NCBI RefSeq assembly: GCF_951793255.1
Contig: NZ_OX636706.1
Coordinates: 889,001-953,000 of the forward strand
Reading direction: 5' to 3'
Origin: Desulfovibrio piger
GTDB lineage: Bacteria > Desulfobacterota > Desulfovibrionia > Desulfovibrionales > Desulfovibrionaceae
DNA length: 64,000 bases
The position numbers and the translations under genes are program-made. Below are positions 51,029-60,048 of this stretch, piece by piece; positions within the stretch are counted from its first letter, which is position 1; each line of letters begins with the position of its first letter. The notes beneath the pieces are model-generated. The model saw only the letters and a list, made by a program, of their open reading frames with translations, searched no databases and was not told where the DNA came from.

Positions 51029-53722
51029 CTATTGCCGCATGGCCCGCAGGCCGTTGGCCACCACCAGCAGGGCCGTGCCCACGTCGGCGAAGACGGCCAT
51101 CCACATGGTGGCGTGACCGGTGAAGGTCAGGGCGAAGAACAGCGCCTTGACGCCCAGCGCCAGCGTGATGTTCTGCACCAGGATGGCAAAGGTGGCCCGG
51201 GACAGGCGGATGAAGCGGGGGATCTTGCGCAGGTCGTCGTCCATGAGCGCCACGTCGGCGGTCTCGATGGCGGTGTCCGTGCCGTTGCCGGCCATGGCGA
51301 AACCGACGTCGGCCCGTGCCAGCGCCGGGGCGTCGTTGATGCCGTCGCCCACCATGCCCACCTTGTGTCCCCGGGCTTCCAGTTCCTCGATGACGGCGAG
51401 CTTGTCCGCCGGGAGCAGACCGGCCTTGAAGCTGTCCACGCCCACCTGACGGGCGATGGCCGCTGCCGTGTGTTCGTTGTCTCCGGTGAGCATGACCGTG
51501 GTCACGCCCAGTGCCTTCAGTTCCTTGACAGCTTCCAGACTGCTTGCCTTGAGCGTATCGGCCACGGCGAACAGGGCCCGGATGCCGTTGTCGCCCACGA
51601 GTGCGACCACGGTCTTGCCCTGCTGCTCCAGCCGGGAGATCCGCTCGTCGAGGGCTGCCGGGTACCGGCCCAGCGATGCCGCAAGGGCGCGGTTGCCCAG
51701 ATACCAGCGCCGGCCGGCCATGATGCCGCTGACGCCCTGACCGGGCAGGGCCGTGAAGTCGTCCACGTCCTGCAGGGGGATGTGGTCCGCCAGGGCGGCC
51801 TGGGCGATGGCCCCGGAAACGGGATGGTCGGAGCGGGCCGCCAGACTGGCCGCCAGCGAACGGACGGCCGCTTCATCTTCCTGCCCCGTGCAAAGGCAGT
51901 CGGTCTGGCGCGGCTTGCCGTGGGTGAGGGTGCCGGTCTTGTCCAGGGCCAGGCAGTCAAGGCGTCTGCCCTGTTCCAGGAACATGCCGCCCTTGATGAG
52001 GATGCCGTAGCGGGTGGCGGCGGCCATGCCGCTGACGATGCTCACCGGCGTGGAGATGACCAGGGCGCAGGGGCAGCCGATGACCAGTATCACCAGCGCG
52101 GTATAGATGGCGTCCGTCCAGGCGCTGCCCAGGAACAGGGGCGGCACCAGGGCGGCCAGCAGGGCCACCAGGAAGACGGCCGGGGTGTAGTAGCGCGCGA
52201 AGGTATCCACAAAGCGCTGCATGGGGGCGCGGCTGCCCTGGGCCTCTTCCACGGCATGGATGATGCGGGCCAGCGTGGTGTCCGTGGCCGCGGCGGTCAC
52301 CCGGAATTCAAAGGAGCCGGAGGTATTGAGGGTCCCGGCGTAGACCGTGTCCCCGGCCTGCTTTTCCACCGGCATGCTCTCGCCGGTGATGGGCGACTGG
52401 TCCACCAGGGAACGGCCGTCCAGCACCAGACCGTCCAGGGCGATCTTTTCGCCGGGGCGCACGCGCACACGGCTGCCCACGGCCACCGTGCGGATGTCGG
52501 CTTCCTGCCAGCTGCCGTCCTCTCGCAGCACCGTGGCCGTATCGGGCGCCAGGGCCAGCAGGTCCTTGATGGCGTTGCGGGCCCTGTCCAGGGCCTTGGC
52601 CTCGATGGCTTCCGAGACGTTGAACAGCACCATGACCATGGCGGCTTCCGGGAACTGCCCGATGAGCACGGCCCCGGTGACGGCCACGGACATGAGGGCA
52701 TTGATGTTCAGGTCGAGGTTGGAGACGGCCAGCCAGCCCTTGCGGTAGGTGGTCAGGCCGCTCAGCAGGATGGCGATGAGGGCGCAGCACAGGGGCAGGA
52801 GCGTCAGCACGGGCCAGCCGCCCACGCTCCAGGAGGCCATGTCGAGACCGAAGGGACGCGCCCCCCAATGCTGGATGAGTTCCAGGATCTCGGAAAGGGC
52901 GGCAAAGCCGCCGGCCACGGCCAGCCGCTTCCAGGAGATGCGGGGGGCCGGGATGGCATCGTGCGCCTGTGTCGTGCCTTCCAGCAGCCGGGCGCCCATG
53001 TCCAGCCCTTCCAGAGCGGCGGTGATGGCCGGGAGGGCCGCGGGCTCGTGCCGCACGCGCACATGGCGCTGCATCAGGTCGATCTCAAGGCCGAGCAGGC
53101 CCGGCAGGCCCTCCAGGGCCTTGCGGATGAGGCGTTCTTCCGTGGGGCAGTCCATGCCGCTCACCGCAAAGACGGCCGTGGCGCCTTCGGCGGCATCCAG
53201 CGGCTCCGGCGTCATGTCGATGGCCTTCAGGGCCGCCTCGATGGACGCGGTGGACGGGAGCTCATGCTTCACGGTGAGCACGCGCTGCATGAGGTTGAAG
53301 GTGAGGCCGGTGATGCCGGGCACAGTGGCCAGCTTCTTCCTGATGAGCGCCTCTTCCATGGGGCAGTCCATGTTGAGGATGCGGTACACGGCGCGCGTGG
53401 CGGAAGGGGCCGCCAGCGTGCTCCAGTCCACGGCCTGGGGCGCGTCATGGCCGCAGCAGCAGGAGCCGTGCTCGTGCGCATGGTCGTGGTCGCAGCTTTC
53501 GTGGTCATGCGCATGGCAGCTTTCCGCATGGGCGTGCGGGTGGTCGCCGTGTCCGTGGTCATGGCCGCAGCACTCGTGGCTGTGGTCATGGCTGTGGCTG
53601 CCGTGCTCGTGGCCGTGGTGTTCGTGCCCGGCGGGCAGGGTGGCATGAAGTACCTTGTCACATACGAAGCCGTGCGGGTGCCGGGCACCGCAGGGGCATA
53701 AAAACAGTGTTTCACTGCTCAT
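51029..53722 (-). CDS. zntA: Zn/Cd/Pb-type P1B ATPase with His-rich N-terminus
   Basis: 897 residues. The first ~95 residues are extremely His-rich, with Cys (for example HEHHGHEHGSHSHDHSHECC), then two HMA domains of the MDCPxEE type (single Cys plus acid). The core has CPC in helix 6 (IGCPCALVISTP), DKTGTLTHGKP, HP (RSDHPVSG) and GDGINDAPAL. The last helices have Lys (KALFFALTF) and DVG (FADVGTALLVVANGLR), the P1B-2 pattern for Zn/Cd/Pb. GGAGGAAC precedes the start. A MerR-type promoter for it faces the regulator gene at 53894. Confidence 0.93.
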   Translation of the reverse strand: MSSETLFLCPCGARHPHGFVCDKVLHATLPAGHEHHGHEHGSHSHDHSHECCGHDHGHGDHPHAHAESCHAHDHESCDHDHAHEHGSCCCGHDAPQAVDWSTLAAPSATRAVYRILNMDCPMEEALIRKKLATVPGITGLTFNLMQRVLTVKHELPSTASIEAALKAIDMTPEPLDAAEGATAVFAVSGMDCPTEERLIRKALEGLPGLLGLEIDLMQRHVRVRHEPAALPAITAALEGLDMGARLLEGTTQAHDAIPAPRISWKRLAVAGGFAALSEILELIQHWGARPFGLDMASWSVGGWPVLTLLPLCCALIAILLSGLTTYRKGWLAVSNLDLNINALMSVAVTGAVLIGQFPEAAMVMVLFNVSEAIEAKALDRARNAIKDLLALAPDTATVLREDGSWQEADIRTVAVGSRVRVRPGEKIALDGLVLDGRSLVDQSPITGESMPVEKQAGDTVYAGTLNTSGSFEFRVTAAATDTTLARIIHAVEEAQGSRAPMQRFVDTFARYYTPAVFLVALLAALVPPLFLGSAWTDAIYTALVILVIGCPCALVISTPVSIVSGMAAATRYGILIKGGMFLEQGRRLDCLALDKTGTLTHGKPRQTDCLCTGQEDEAAVRSLAASLAARSDHPVSGAIAQAALADHIPLQDVDDFTALPGQGVSGIMAGRRWYLGNRALAASLGRYPAALDERISRLEQQGKTVVALVGDNGIRALFAVADTLKASSLEAVKELKALGVTTVMLTGDNEHTAAAIARQVGVDSFKAGLLPADKLAVIEELEARGHKVGMVGDGINDAPALARADVGFAMAGNGTDTAIETADVALMDDDLRKIPRFIRLSRATFAILVQNITLALGVKALFFALTFTGHATMWMAVFADVGTALLVVANGLRAMRQ

Positions 53723-53783
53723 GGTCGTTCCTCCGCGGGGATGCCGGTGTCCGGCGTCCCCTGGTCGTTCTTGCTATAGACAG

Positions 53784-53814
53784 ACCATAGGGCCTATAGT
53801 CACTATAGGGTCAA
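53784..53814 (-). promoter_or_regulatory. MerR-type promoter/operator of the ATPase
   Basis: Minus strand: TTGACC (53809-53814), 19-base spacer and TATGGT (53784-53789). The long spacer holds the inverted repeat CCTATAG-TCA-CTATAGG (53793-53809), just as in CadR/PbrR/ZntR-controlled genes. Confidence 0.85.
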
Positions 53815-53893
53815 GAGGGGAGGAAGCGTTGGAAAAAAATTTTTTCCGGCAGCTGCCGTTTCGTCCCGGACAGGCCCGGACCGGAGGACGCGC

Positions 53894-54343
53894 ATGAAAG
53901 TGAAGATAGGCGAGCTGGCGAAGATGACCGGCTGTCAGGTGGTCACCATCCGCTATTACGAGAAGGAAGGGCTGCTGAAACGCCCGGAACGCACGGAACG
54001 GAACTATCGTCTTTACGGGGACGAGGACATCGCGCGGTTGCGCTTCATCCGGCATTGCCGCCGGCACGGCATGAGCCTGGACGAGATCCGCACCCTGCTG
54101 GTGTACAGCGACCATCCCACGGGCAGCTGCGACTGGATCAACAGGCTCATCCGCACGCATATCGAAGCGGTGGAGCAGCAGATACGGGATCTTGAGCACC
54201 TCAGGGCGCATCTTGAATCCCTGTACCACAAATGCGACGGCAGCCGGGAAGGGGGCTGCGGCATCCTGAAGAGCCTCATCGACGGCGAGAACTGCCAGTA
54301 CTGTCAAGCACGGCAGCAGCGCACGGGGCAGGAGCATCCCTGA
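53894..54343 (+). CDS. cadR: MerR-family regulator, CadR/PbrR type
   Basis: 149 residues. The N-terminal winged HTH is typical MerR (MKVKIGELAKMTGCQVVTIRYYEKEGLL), then a dimer helix. The metal-site Cys residues are placed as in CadR/PbrR: CDWINRLI (near residue 79), then HKCDGSREGGCGILKSL (CxxxxxxxC), with an extra CQYC tail. It senses Cd, Pb or Zn and activates the divergent ATPase by untwisting its 19-base-spacer promoter. GGAGG precedes the ATG. Confidence 0.92.
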   Translation: MKVKIGELAKMTGCQVVTIRYYEKEGLLKRPERTERNYRLYGDEDIARLRFIRHCRRHGMSLDEIRTLLVYSDHPTGSCDWINRLIRTHIEAVEQQIRDLEHLRAHLESLYHKCDGSREGGCGILKSLIDGENCQYCQARQQRTGQEHP

Positions 54344-54389
54344 GCCCCGCAGGGCCGTCTTTGGGCCCCTCTGCATTCGGACGGGAAGA

Positions 54390-54426
54390 AAAAAACGGGG
54401 CGGATCAGCCGGCTGATCCGCCCCGT
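54390..54426 (-). terminator. Terminator of the sugar-transferase gene
   Basis: Perfect 16-bp palindromic arms (54395-54410 with 54411-54426), A-run before it (T-run on minus). Confidence 0.85.
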
Positions 54427-54450
54427 CGTGCGTGTACCGGGATGTCCGGC

Positions 54451-55800
54451 CTAGCGCGCGCCCTTGGGGAAGAGCACCACGCCCACGGTCTTGAAGATGA
54501 TGTGGATGTCCAGCAGGATGGAGATGTTCTTCACATAGAACAGGTCGTATTCCAGCTTGTGGCGGGCATCTTCCTCATTGGCGCCGTAGGGGTAGCAGAC
54601 CTGGGCCCAGCCGGTGAGGCCGGGCTTCACGGTATGGCGCAGGCTGTAATAGGGGATGTGTTCCTTGAGCTGCTTCACGAAGGTCATGCGTTCGGGACGG
54701 GGACCGATGAAGCTCATGTCGCCCTTGATGATGTTCCAGATCTGGGGCAGCTCGTCGATGCGCACCTTGCGGATGAACTTGCCCACGCGGGTCACGCGGG
54801 CGTCATTGGCGGCGGCCCAGACGGCGCCGTTCTTTTCGGCGTCGGTACGCATGGAGCGGAACTTGTAGACCGTGAATTCCTTTTCATACAGGCCCACACG
54901 ATCCTGACGGTAGATGACCGGGCCCGGCGATTCCAGGCGGATCAGCAGGGCGGTGATGAGCATGATGGGCGCGGCCGGGATGAGCAGCATCAGGGACAGG
55001 AACAGGTCGAAGGCGCGCTTCAGGCGGCGCAGGCTGCCGCGGGTGTTGAGCGAGAAGCCCTCGGTCTGCAGCAGCCATTCCTCGGTGATCTGGGAAAGGG
55101 GCAGGCGCTGCACCACATGCTCGTAGAAGGTGCGGATGTCCACCACCATGGCGCCGTGCAGCTTGGCTTCCAGCAGGTCATGGGCGATGTCGTCGTCGAT
55201 GGGGGCGTCGGGCAGGAGCACGATCATGGTCGCGCCGTGCTTCTTGGCGGCTTCCAGGGCCATGAAGGGCGGGCCAAAGCACTCACCGGCGTCGGGATCC
55301 TGGTCCTTTTCCCCCACATAGCCCAGGATGCGGGCCTTGGGCAGGCCTTCGGCCAGCAGCTTGCGCACCTTGCCGCCGCGGTCCACGCCCACCAGCAGGA
55401 CGCGCAGGGGATGGGTCAGCTTGTCGGCATTGAGGTAGTAGAGGAAGCGCCAGCCCAGGCAGAACACGAAGGAGAGCGCGAAGAGCAGGAGCACGGTCAC
55501 GCGGTCGAAGCGCCAGTTCTCCAGGGCGAAGGACGCCGTGGCCGAGCTGATGATGCCCAGTACGCAGGCCACCAGGATGCGGCCCAGGGTGTCCTTGAAG
55601 TCTTCCATGCCCACGCTGTAGGCATCGAGGATGTAGAAGAACAGCAGATAGAAGAAGATGGTGAACAGGGAGGCGCCGGTGTAGTCGTCAAAGACGCTCA
55701 GGTCGGGCGCGATGGTCACCATGCCCGAAACGGCCAGGGCCAGCAGGATGCAGCACAGGTCCACCACCTGCATCAATGCCATGCGGTAACGGCTGATCAT
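54451..55800 (-). CDS. Exopolysaccharide polyprenyl glycosylphosphotransferase (initiating sugar transferase)
   Basis: 449 residues. Four N-terminal membrane helices (about residues 10-130) are followed by a Rossmann-like CoA-binding region (LRVLLVGVDRGGKVRKLL). The C-terminal catalytic domain of the WbaP/EpsB type begins KRAFDLFLSLMLLI and has KFRSMRTDAE, RVTRVGKFIRKVRIDELPQIWN and GDMSFIGPRPE. It transfers a sugar-phosphate to undecaprenyl phosphate to start a repeat unit of a surface polysaccharide. Confidence 0.92.
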   Translation of the reverse strand: MISRYRMALMQVVDLCCILLALAVSGMVTIAPDLSVFDDYTGASLFTIFFYLLFFYILDAYSVGMEDFKDTLGRILVACVLGIISSATASFALENWRFDRVTVLLLFALSFVFCLGWRFLYYLNADKLTHPLRVLLVGVDRGGKVRKLLAEGLPKARILGYVGEKDQDPDAGECFGPPFMALEAAKKHGATMIVLLPDAPIDDDIAHDLLEAKLHGAMVVDIRTFYEHVVQRLPLSQITEEWLLQTEGFSLNTRGSLRRLKRAFDLFLSLMLLIPAAPIMLITALLIRLESPGPVIYRQDRVGLYEKEFTVYKFRSMRTDAEKNGAVWAAANDARVTRVGKFIRKVRIDELPQIWNIIKGDMSFIGPRPERMTFVKQLKEHIPYYSLRHTVKPGLTGWAQVCYPYGANEEDARHKLEYDLFYVKNISILLDIHIIFKTVGVVLFPKGAR

Positions 55801-55940
55801 AGTTTCTCCATTTTTTCGTACAGTGGACGGGACAGGCCCGTGGGCCGCCTGCGGCGGGCGGGCTGTCCCTGTGACCGCGAGACACCGTCGTCCCGGCGGG
55901 GCCGGGACAGGAGCGGGCCGCCACGGGCCCGCTTGCTTGT

Positions 55941-57131
55941 TTATCCGGCCGCGCGGGGCACGCGCATGTCGACCAGGATCTTCTCGGCCACGACTTCGGC
56001 ATCGAATTCGCGGCAGGCCAGATCCCGGCCGGCGGCCCCCATGCGGACCAGCAGTCCGGGTTCGTCCAGCAGGCGGCGCATGGCGGCGGCCAGCGCCCGG
56101 GGATCGTGGGCGGCGCAGATGCAGCCGTTGACGCCGTCTTCCACCACCTCGCGGCAGCCGGGCACATCCGTGACCACGGCGGCGCGGCCCATGCTCATGC
56201 CTTCCATGATGGACGTGGGCGTGCCTTCACGCCACGAAGGCAGCACCAGCGCGTGGCAGGCCTCCACATAGGAGCGCACGTCGCGGGTCTCGCCCAGGTA
56301 TTCGATGCTGCCTTCGTCCTGCCAGCGGCGCACCTGGGCCAGATCCACGCTGCCCAGGCCCTGTTCCGGCGGGCCCAGCAGCTGGAAGCGGGCGGCGGGG
56401 TACTGCGTTTTCAGTTCCTTGGCCGCGGCGGCGTATTCGGGCAGGCCCTTGGCCTCCAGCAGGCGGCCCACCAGCAGGAAGATGATCTCCCGTTCTTCGG
56501 GGGCGCAGCCTTCGGCGGGCAGGGGCGGCAGGGGCGCTTCGGCAAAGCGGCGGATGTCCACACCGGTGCCGCGCGCCATGAGCACGCGCGCGCTGCGGCG
56601 CAGGATGCCGACCTTGCGGAACAGCTCCGCGTCGTCGCGGTTCTGGAAAAACACGCCTTCGGCCCCGGCAAGGGCGCAGTGGTACAGGCCGATGCTCAGG
56701 CGGTTGACGCATTTCTTGAAGAAGTTGTCCGCCTCGAAGGCGTAGCCCAGGCCGGTGATGGTGGCGTAGATGTGCGGCACCCGCGCCAGACGCGCCGCCA
56801 TGCAGCCGTAGATGACGGGCTTGATGGTGGAGGCGAAGAGCAGGTCCGGTTTTTCCTGTTTGAACAGGCGGTACAGGGCGTGCATGGTGGCCATGTCGCG
56901 CAGGGGATTGAGGCCCTTGCGGTCCAGGGGATAATGGCACAGGCGCACGGCCGGGCCTTTCCGGAAGGCGGGATCTTCTTCGCCGATGGCGCGGATGGCG
57001 GCCTCGGCAGCGTCGTCGCCCGCGGGCACGGCGCAAAGGACCACATGCCCGGCGGCACGCATGCGGCGCATGAGGACGGTCCAGAAATTGGAAGTGGAAC
57101 GGGCCTGATTGCCCAGGATGAGTATTTTCAC
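55941..57131 (-). CDS. Family 4 (group 1) glycosyltransferase
   Basis: 396 residues. The start is GTG 57131, after AAAGGA; upstream ATGs lack a ribosome site. It has a GT-B fold with MKILILGNQARSTSNF at the N-terminus and the GT4 nucleotide-sugar motif EGTPTSIMEGMSMGRAAVVTDVPG in the C-terminal half. It is likely part of the polysaccharide set with the adjacent sugar transferase and epimerase. Confidence 0.92.
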   Translation of the reverse strand: MKILILGNQARSTSNFWTVLMRRMRAAGHVVLCAVPAGDDAAEAAIRAIGEEDPAFRKGPAVRLCHYPLDRKGLNPLRDMATMHALYRLFKQEKPDLLFASTIKPVIYGCMAARLARVPHIYATITGLGYAFEADNFFKKCVNRLSIGLYHCALAGAEGVFFQNRDDAELFRKVGILRRSARVLMARGTGVDIRRFAEAPLPPLPAEGCAPEEREIIFLLVGRLLEAKGLPEYAAAAKELKTQYPAARFQLLGPPEQGLGSVDLAQVRRWQDEGSIEYLGETRDVRSYVEACHALVLPSWREGTPTSIMEGMSMGRAAVVTDVPGCREVVEDGVNGCICAAHDPRALAAAMRRLLDEPGLLVRMGAAGRDLACREFDAEVVAEKILVDMRVPRAAG

Positions 57132-57517
57132 GGCATATCCTTTGCCCACCTGTCCGGCGGGTACGCTCCGTGATGGGGCGCTGTCTGTCCTGCGGGGCAA
57201 AGACCGTCCCCGCCTGGCCGGACCGGAAAGGGGAGACGTGTCGGCCGGGTGCGGCCAGCCCCCTGTTTGGTGGGCTCTTCACGGGCTATACCAGCATCCC
57301 TTGCCGCTGAAAAGAGGCAAAGGGGCCCTGCGGGCGGGGACAGGATGTGAACAAAAAAACGCGATTCCGGCAGGATGCGGCAAAAAAGCTCCTGCCGGGG
57401 CAGGGGGGCCGTCTTTTGACAGCGACGTCGGCACAGCGTACAAGGAAAGCACGCCGTCTGTGCCGCGAAGGCGGGGCCTCCCGGCGGGCAACCACGACCT
57501 CTGATAAGGAAGGCAAT
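57132..57517. other. Divergent control region between GT4 and epimerase genes
   Basis: 386 bases, no gene. Contains the epimerase promoter at 57416-57444 and AAGGA before its ATG. Confidence 0.5.
57416..57444 (+). promoter_or_regulatory. Epimerase gene promoter
   Basis: TTGACA at 57416-57421, 17-base spacer and TACAAG at 57439-57444, about 75 bases upstream of the start. Confidence 0.6.
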
Positions 57518-58540
57518 ATGAGCGCCTATACCCAACTGTGCGAAAAAATGCGTGCCGAACCCTCCACCTGGCTGGTGACCGGCGTTGCCGGTTTCATCGG
57601 TTCCAACCTGCTGGAACATCTGCTCAAGATGAGGCAGACCGTGGTGGGTCTGGACAACTTCCTCACCGGTTACCAGAAGAACCTGGACATGGTGGAAGCC
57701 CTGGTGGGCCCCGAAGCCTGGAGCCGCTTTACCTTCATCGAAGGCGACATCCGCGATCTGGATACCTGCCGCAAGGCCTGCGAAGGTGTGGATCATGTGC
57801 TGCATGAAGCCGCCCTGGGTTCCGTGCCGCGCTCCATCGACGATCCCATCCTGTCCAACAGCTGCAACATCACCGGCTACCTCAACATGCTGGTGGCCGC
57901 GCGCGATGCGGGCGTGAAGAGCTTCGTCTACGCCGCGTCCTCCTCCACCTACGGCGATTCCCCCGAGCTGCCCAAGGTGGAAGACAAGATCGGCAACCCC
58001 CTGTCGCCCTATGCCGTGACCAAGTATGTGGACGAGCTCTACGCCGACGTCTTCGCCCGCTGCTACGGCTTCACCACCGTGGGCCTGCGCTACTTCAACG
58101 TCTTTGGCCGGCGTCAGGATCCCTACGGCGCCTACGCCGCCGTCATCCCCCAGTGGTTCGCCAGCCTGCTGAAGAAAGAGACCGTCTTCGTCAACGGCGA
58201 CGGCGAGACCAGCCGCGACTTCTGCTACATCGACAACGTGGTGCAGGCCAACCTGCTGGCCAGCTTCGCCACGGACGAAGCCCGCAACAAGGTCTACAAC
58301 GTGGCCTTTGGCCAGCGCACGACCCTGAACGAACTGTTCGACCTCATCCGTGAGGAAGTGGTGCGCCACATGCCCGAAGCCGCCACGGCCACGGCCACGC
58401 ACCGCGACTTCCGTGCCGGTGACGTGCGCCACTCCCTGGCCGACATCACCCGCGCCCGTACCCTGCTGGGCTATGAGCCCCAGTTCGACGTGCGCACCGG
58501 CCTGCGTCTGGCCGGCGACTGGTACGCCGCCAACCTGTAG
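57518..58540 (+). CDS. NAD-dependent UDP-sugar epimerase, WbpP/TviC-like
   Basis: 340 residues of the extended SDR family. The NAD-binding motif is [17 protein letters not shown]. The catalytic triad is visible in ASSSTYG and in [14 protein letters not shown] (YxxxK). The pattern VPRSIDDP and the length point to UDP-GlcNAc/GalNAc or GalNAcA 4-epimerases of polysaccharide loci (WbpP, TviC). AAGGAAGG precedes the ATG. A perfect hairpin terminator follows. Confidence 0.9.
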   Translation: MSAYTQLCEKMRAEPSTWLVTGVAGFIGSNLLEHLLKMRQTVVGLDNFLTGYQKNLDMVEALVGPEAWSRFTFIEGDIRDLDTCRKACEGVDHVLHEAALGSVPRSIDDPILSNSCNITGYLNMLVAARDAGVKSFVYAASSSTYGDSPELPKVEDKIGNPLSPYAVTKYVDELYADVFARCYGFTTVGLRYFNVFGRRQDPYGAYAAVIPQWFASLLKKETVFVNGDGETSRDFCYIDNVVQANLLASFATDEARNKVYNVAFGQRTTLNELFDLIREEVVRHMPEAATATATHRDFRAGDVRHSLADITRARTLLGYEPQFDVRTGLRLAGDWYAANL

Positions 58541-58563
58541 GCTGTCCTTTCGTTTTTGATGCC

Positions 58564-58604
58564 AAGGCCCCTGGCGCGTTTTCGCGCCAGGGGCCTTTTG
58601 TTTT
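58564..58604 (+). terminator. Epimerase terminator
   Basis: 14-bp stem AAGGCCCCTGGCGC / GCGCCAGGGGCCTT, six-base loop, then TTGTTTT. Confidence 0.9.
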
Positions 58605-58793
58605 CCAAAGGGAGGCGTTGCGGGGGAGTAGCCTCCTTTATCCTTGCTGCTGATGCCCGTAAGGGGCCTGCGGGCCGCCTTCAGTCGCGTTCAACACTCT
58701 CGCATCCCTCCTCCAAATGTGCTTCATCCAGAGGGAGCGTATCTTCTCCCTCCATCTCCCATGACATTGTATCCTTTCCCGTGCATATCTTCC

Positions 58794-58809
58794 TGTTCCA
58801 TGTGAAACG
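58794..58809. promoter_or_regulatory. Candidate additional parS site
   Basis: TGTTCCATGTGAAACG matches the parS consensus at 14 of 16 positions if the fifth base is treated as variable, as in Bacillus. It is intergenic, about 26 kb from the parA sites. Confidence 0.4.
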
Positions 58810-58977
58810 GCCAGTCCCTCCTGCAAAAGCAGAAGGGACTGGCCGTTGGATAAAGCGCGCTGGGAAAGGGGGAGCTTGAGGGGGGACCCCTTCTCGCGCT
58901 AGGCGAGGGGTTCTCCCCTCAAAATAAAAGCCTTATGGCATCGACAGCTGCACCGTCACAAAAGGCAAAGCTCCAGA

Positions 58978-59490
58978 CTATACGTGCAGCAGCACGGACA
59001 GGGGGATGTCGCCCAGCACCTTGCGGCCGCCCAGGGCATCCAGTTCCATGAGCATGCAGCAGCCCGCCACGGTGGCGCCGCTCTGGCCCACCAGACGGAT
59101 CATGGCATCCAGGGTGCCGCCGGTGGCCAGGATGTCGTCCACGATGAGGACGCGATCCTCCGGCGTCAGGGCATCCTTGTGCAGACACAGGGTATTGGAG
59201 CCGTATTCCAGGTCATAGCTGGCCTCGAAGGCTTCACAGGGCAGCTTGCCGGGCTTGCGCACCGGGGCCAGGCCCACGCCCAGACGTTGGGCCAGCGGCG
59301 CCGCGAACAGAAAACCCCGCGCTTCGGCGGCCACGATGCGGGTGGGCCGCAGGGGACGGGCCGCATCGGCCATCCGTTCGATGACGTCCCCGAAGGCTTC
59401 GGGCGAGGCCAGCAGGGGGGTGATGTCGTAGAACAGGATGCCGGGCTTGGGGTAGTCGGGGACGTGGCGGATGAAGGAGGCGATATCCAT
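58978..59490 (-). CDS. apt: Adenine phosphoribosyltransferase
   Basis: 170 residues. The PRPP-binding loop is VLIVDDILATGGT, and the N-terminal IPDYPKPGI-type segment (VPDYPKPGILFYDITPLL) is the Apt hallmark. It makes AMP from adenine and PRPP (salvage). AAGGAG precedes the ATG. It is followed by a hairpin at 58876 but no canonical terminator. Confidence 0.96.
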   Translation of the reverse strand: MDIASFIRHVPDYPKPGILFYDITPLLASPEAFGDVIERMADAARPLRPTRIVAAEARGFLFAAPLAQRLGVGLAPVRKPGKLPCEAFEASYDLEYGSNTLCLHKDALTPEDRVLIVDDILATGGTLDAMIRLVGQSGATVAGCCMLMELDALGGRKVLGDIPLSVLLHV

Positions 59491-59534
59491 GCGGGCTCCT
59501 TGGAGAAAATGTGGAAAAAGGAGAGGCTCCGGCA

Positions 59535-59954
59535 TCAATGGCCGGAATAGTCCAGAACATTGTTGAGGGGCGCGCTGCTGCTTTTGACCTGCCCGCCGGT
59601 GAACACATGCCGGGTCAGGCGCCAGCCGTCCATGTCGAGCACGTCCAGCTTGCCCTGCATGTCCGGCGTCAGATGGGCGCGGAAGGCCTCCACCACCTCG
59701 TCTTCGGGAAAGTAGGAACCTTCCATGGAGATGCGGGCCATATCGCCTTCCTGACAGAGCAGGGGCACGTCCTCGTCGTCGTTGAGGGCATCGTGCAGGG
59801 CCGATTCCAGCGCCGCGTACAGGGCGGGCGTCACGGGGTAGACATGGCCGTAGGCCTTGACCAGGGGATCGCGCACAGCAGGCTCCGGGGAAAGGGGTTG
59901 CGGCAGGCGGACAGCAGGGGCGCGGCGCGTCCGGCGGCCGGGGCGAGGTCTCAT
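59535..59954 (-). CDS. Hypothetical protein upstream of apt
   Basis: 139 residues. The first ~30 are basic and Pro-rich, and the rest is acidic and amphipathic (for example ALYAALESALHDALNDDEDVPL), so the real start may be internal. No family recognised. No ribosome site is seen at 59954. It starts just downstream of the lipoprotein terminator and may share transcription with apt. Confidence 0.5.
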   Translation of the reverse strand: MRPRPGRRTRRAPAVRLPQPLSPEPAVRDPLVKAYGHVYPVTPALYAALESALHDALNDDEDVPLLCQEGDMARISMEGSYFPEDEVVEAFRAHLTPDMQGKLDVLDMDGWRLTRHVFTGGQVKSSSAPLNNVLDYSGH

Positions 59955-59971
59955 TTTGGGGCAAGTGTCCC

Positions 59972-60002
59972 AAAAAAGAAAGGCCCCGCGTGCGGCGGGG
60001 CC
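59972..60002 (-). terminator. Lipoprotein gene terminator
   Basis: An 8-bp stem GGCCCCGC / GCGGGGCC with T-rich minus-strand tail; a second hairpin GGGCTCCC-TTTC-GGGAGCCC precedes it at 60015-60034. Confidence 0.8.
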
Positions 60003-60048
60003 CCGGAAAGCGAAGGGCTCCCTTTCGGGAGCCCCTGAGATATCCTGT

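Larger units (their letters stand above)
58541..58977. other. Intergenic region with hairpins and a parS-like site
   Basis: 437 bases, no gene. It contains the epimerase terminator, the parS-like site at 58794, a stem CGGCCAGTCCC / GGGACTGGCCG (58808-58846) and a hairpin at 58876-58925 that resembles the one downstream of the ATPase at 24557. Confidence 0.5.

Noticed and set aside
51032-53701. An 889-codon open frame opposite the His-rich ATPase
   Set aside because: Shadow of the ATPase; its Val/Met-rich tail is just the complement of the His repeat.
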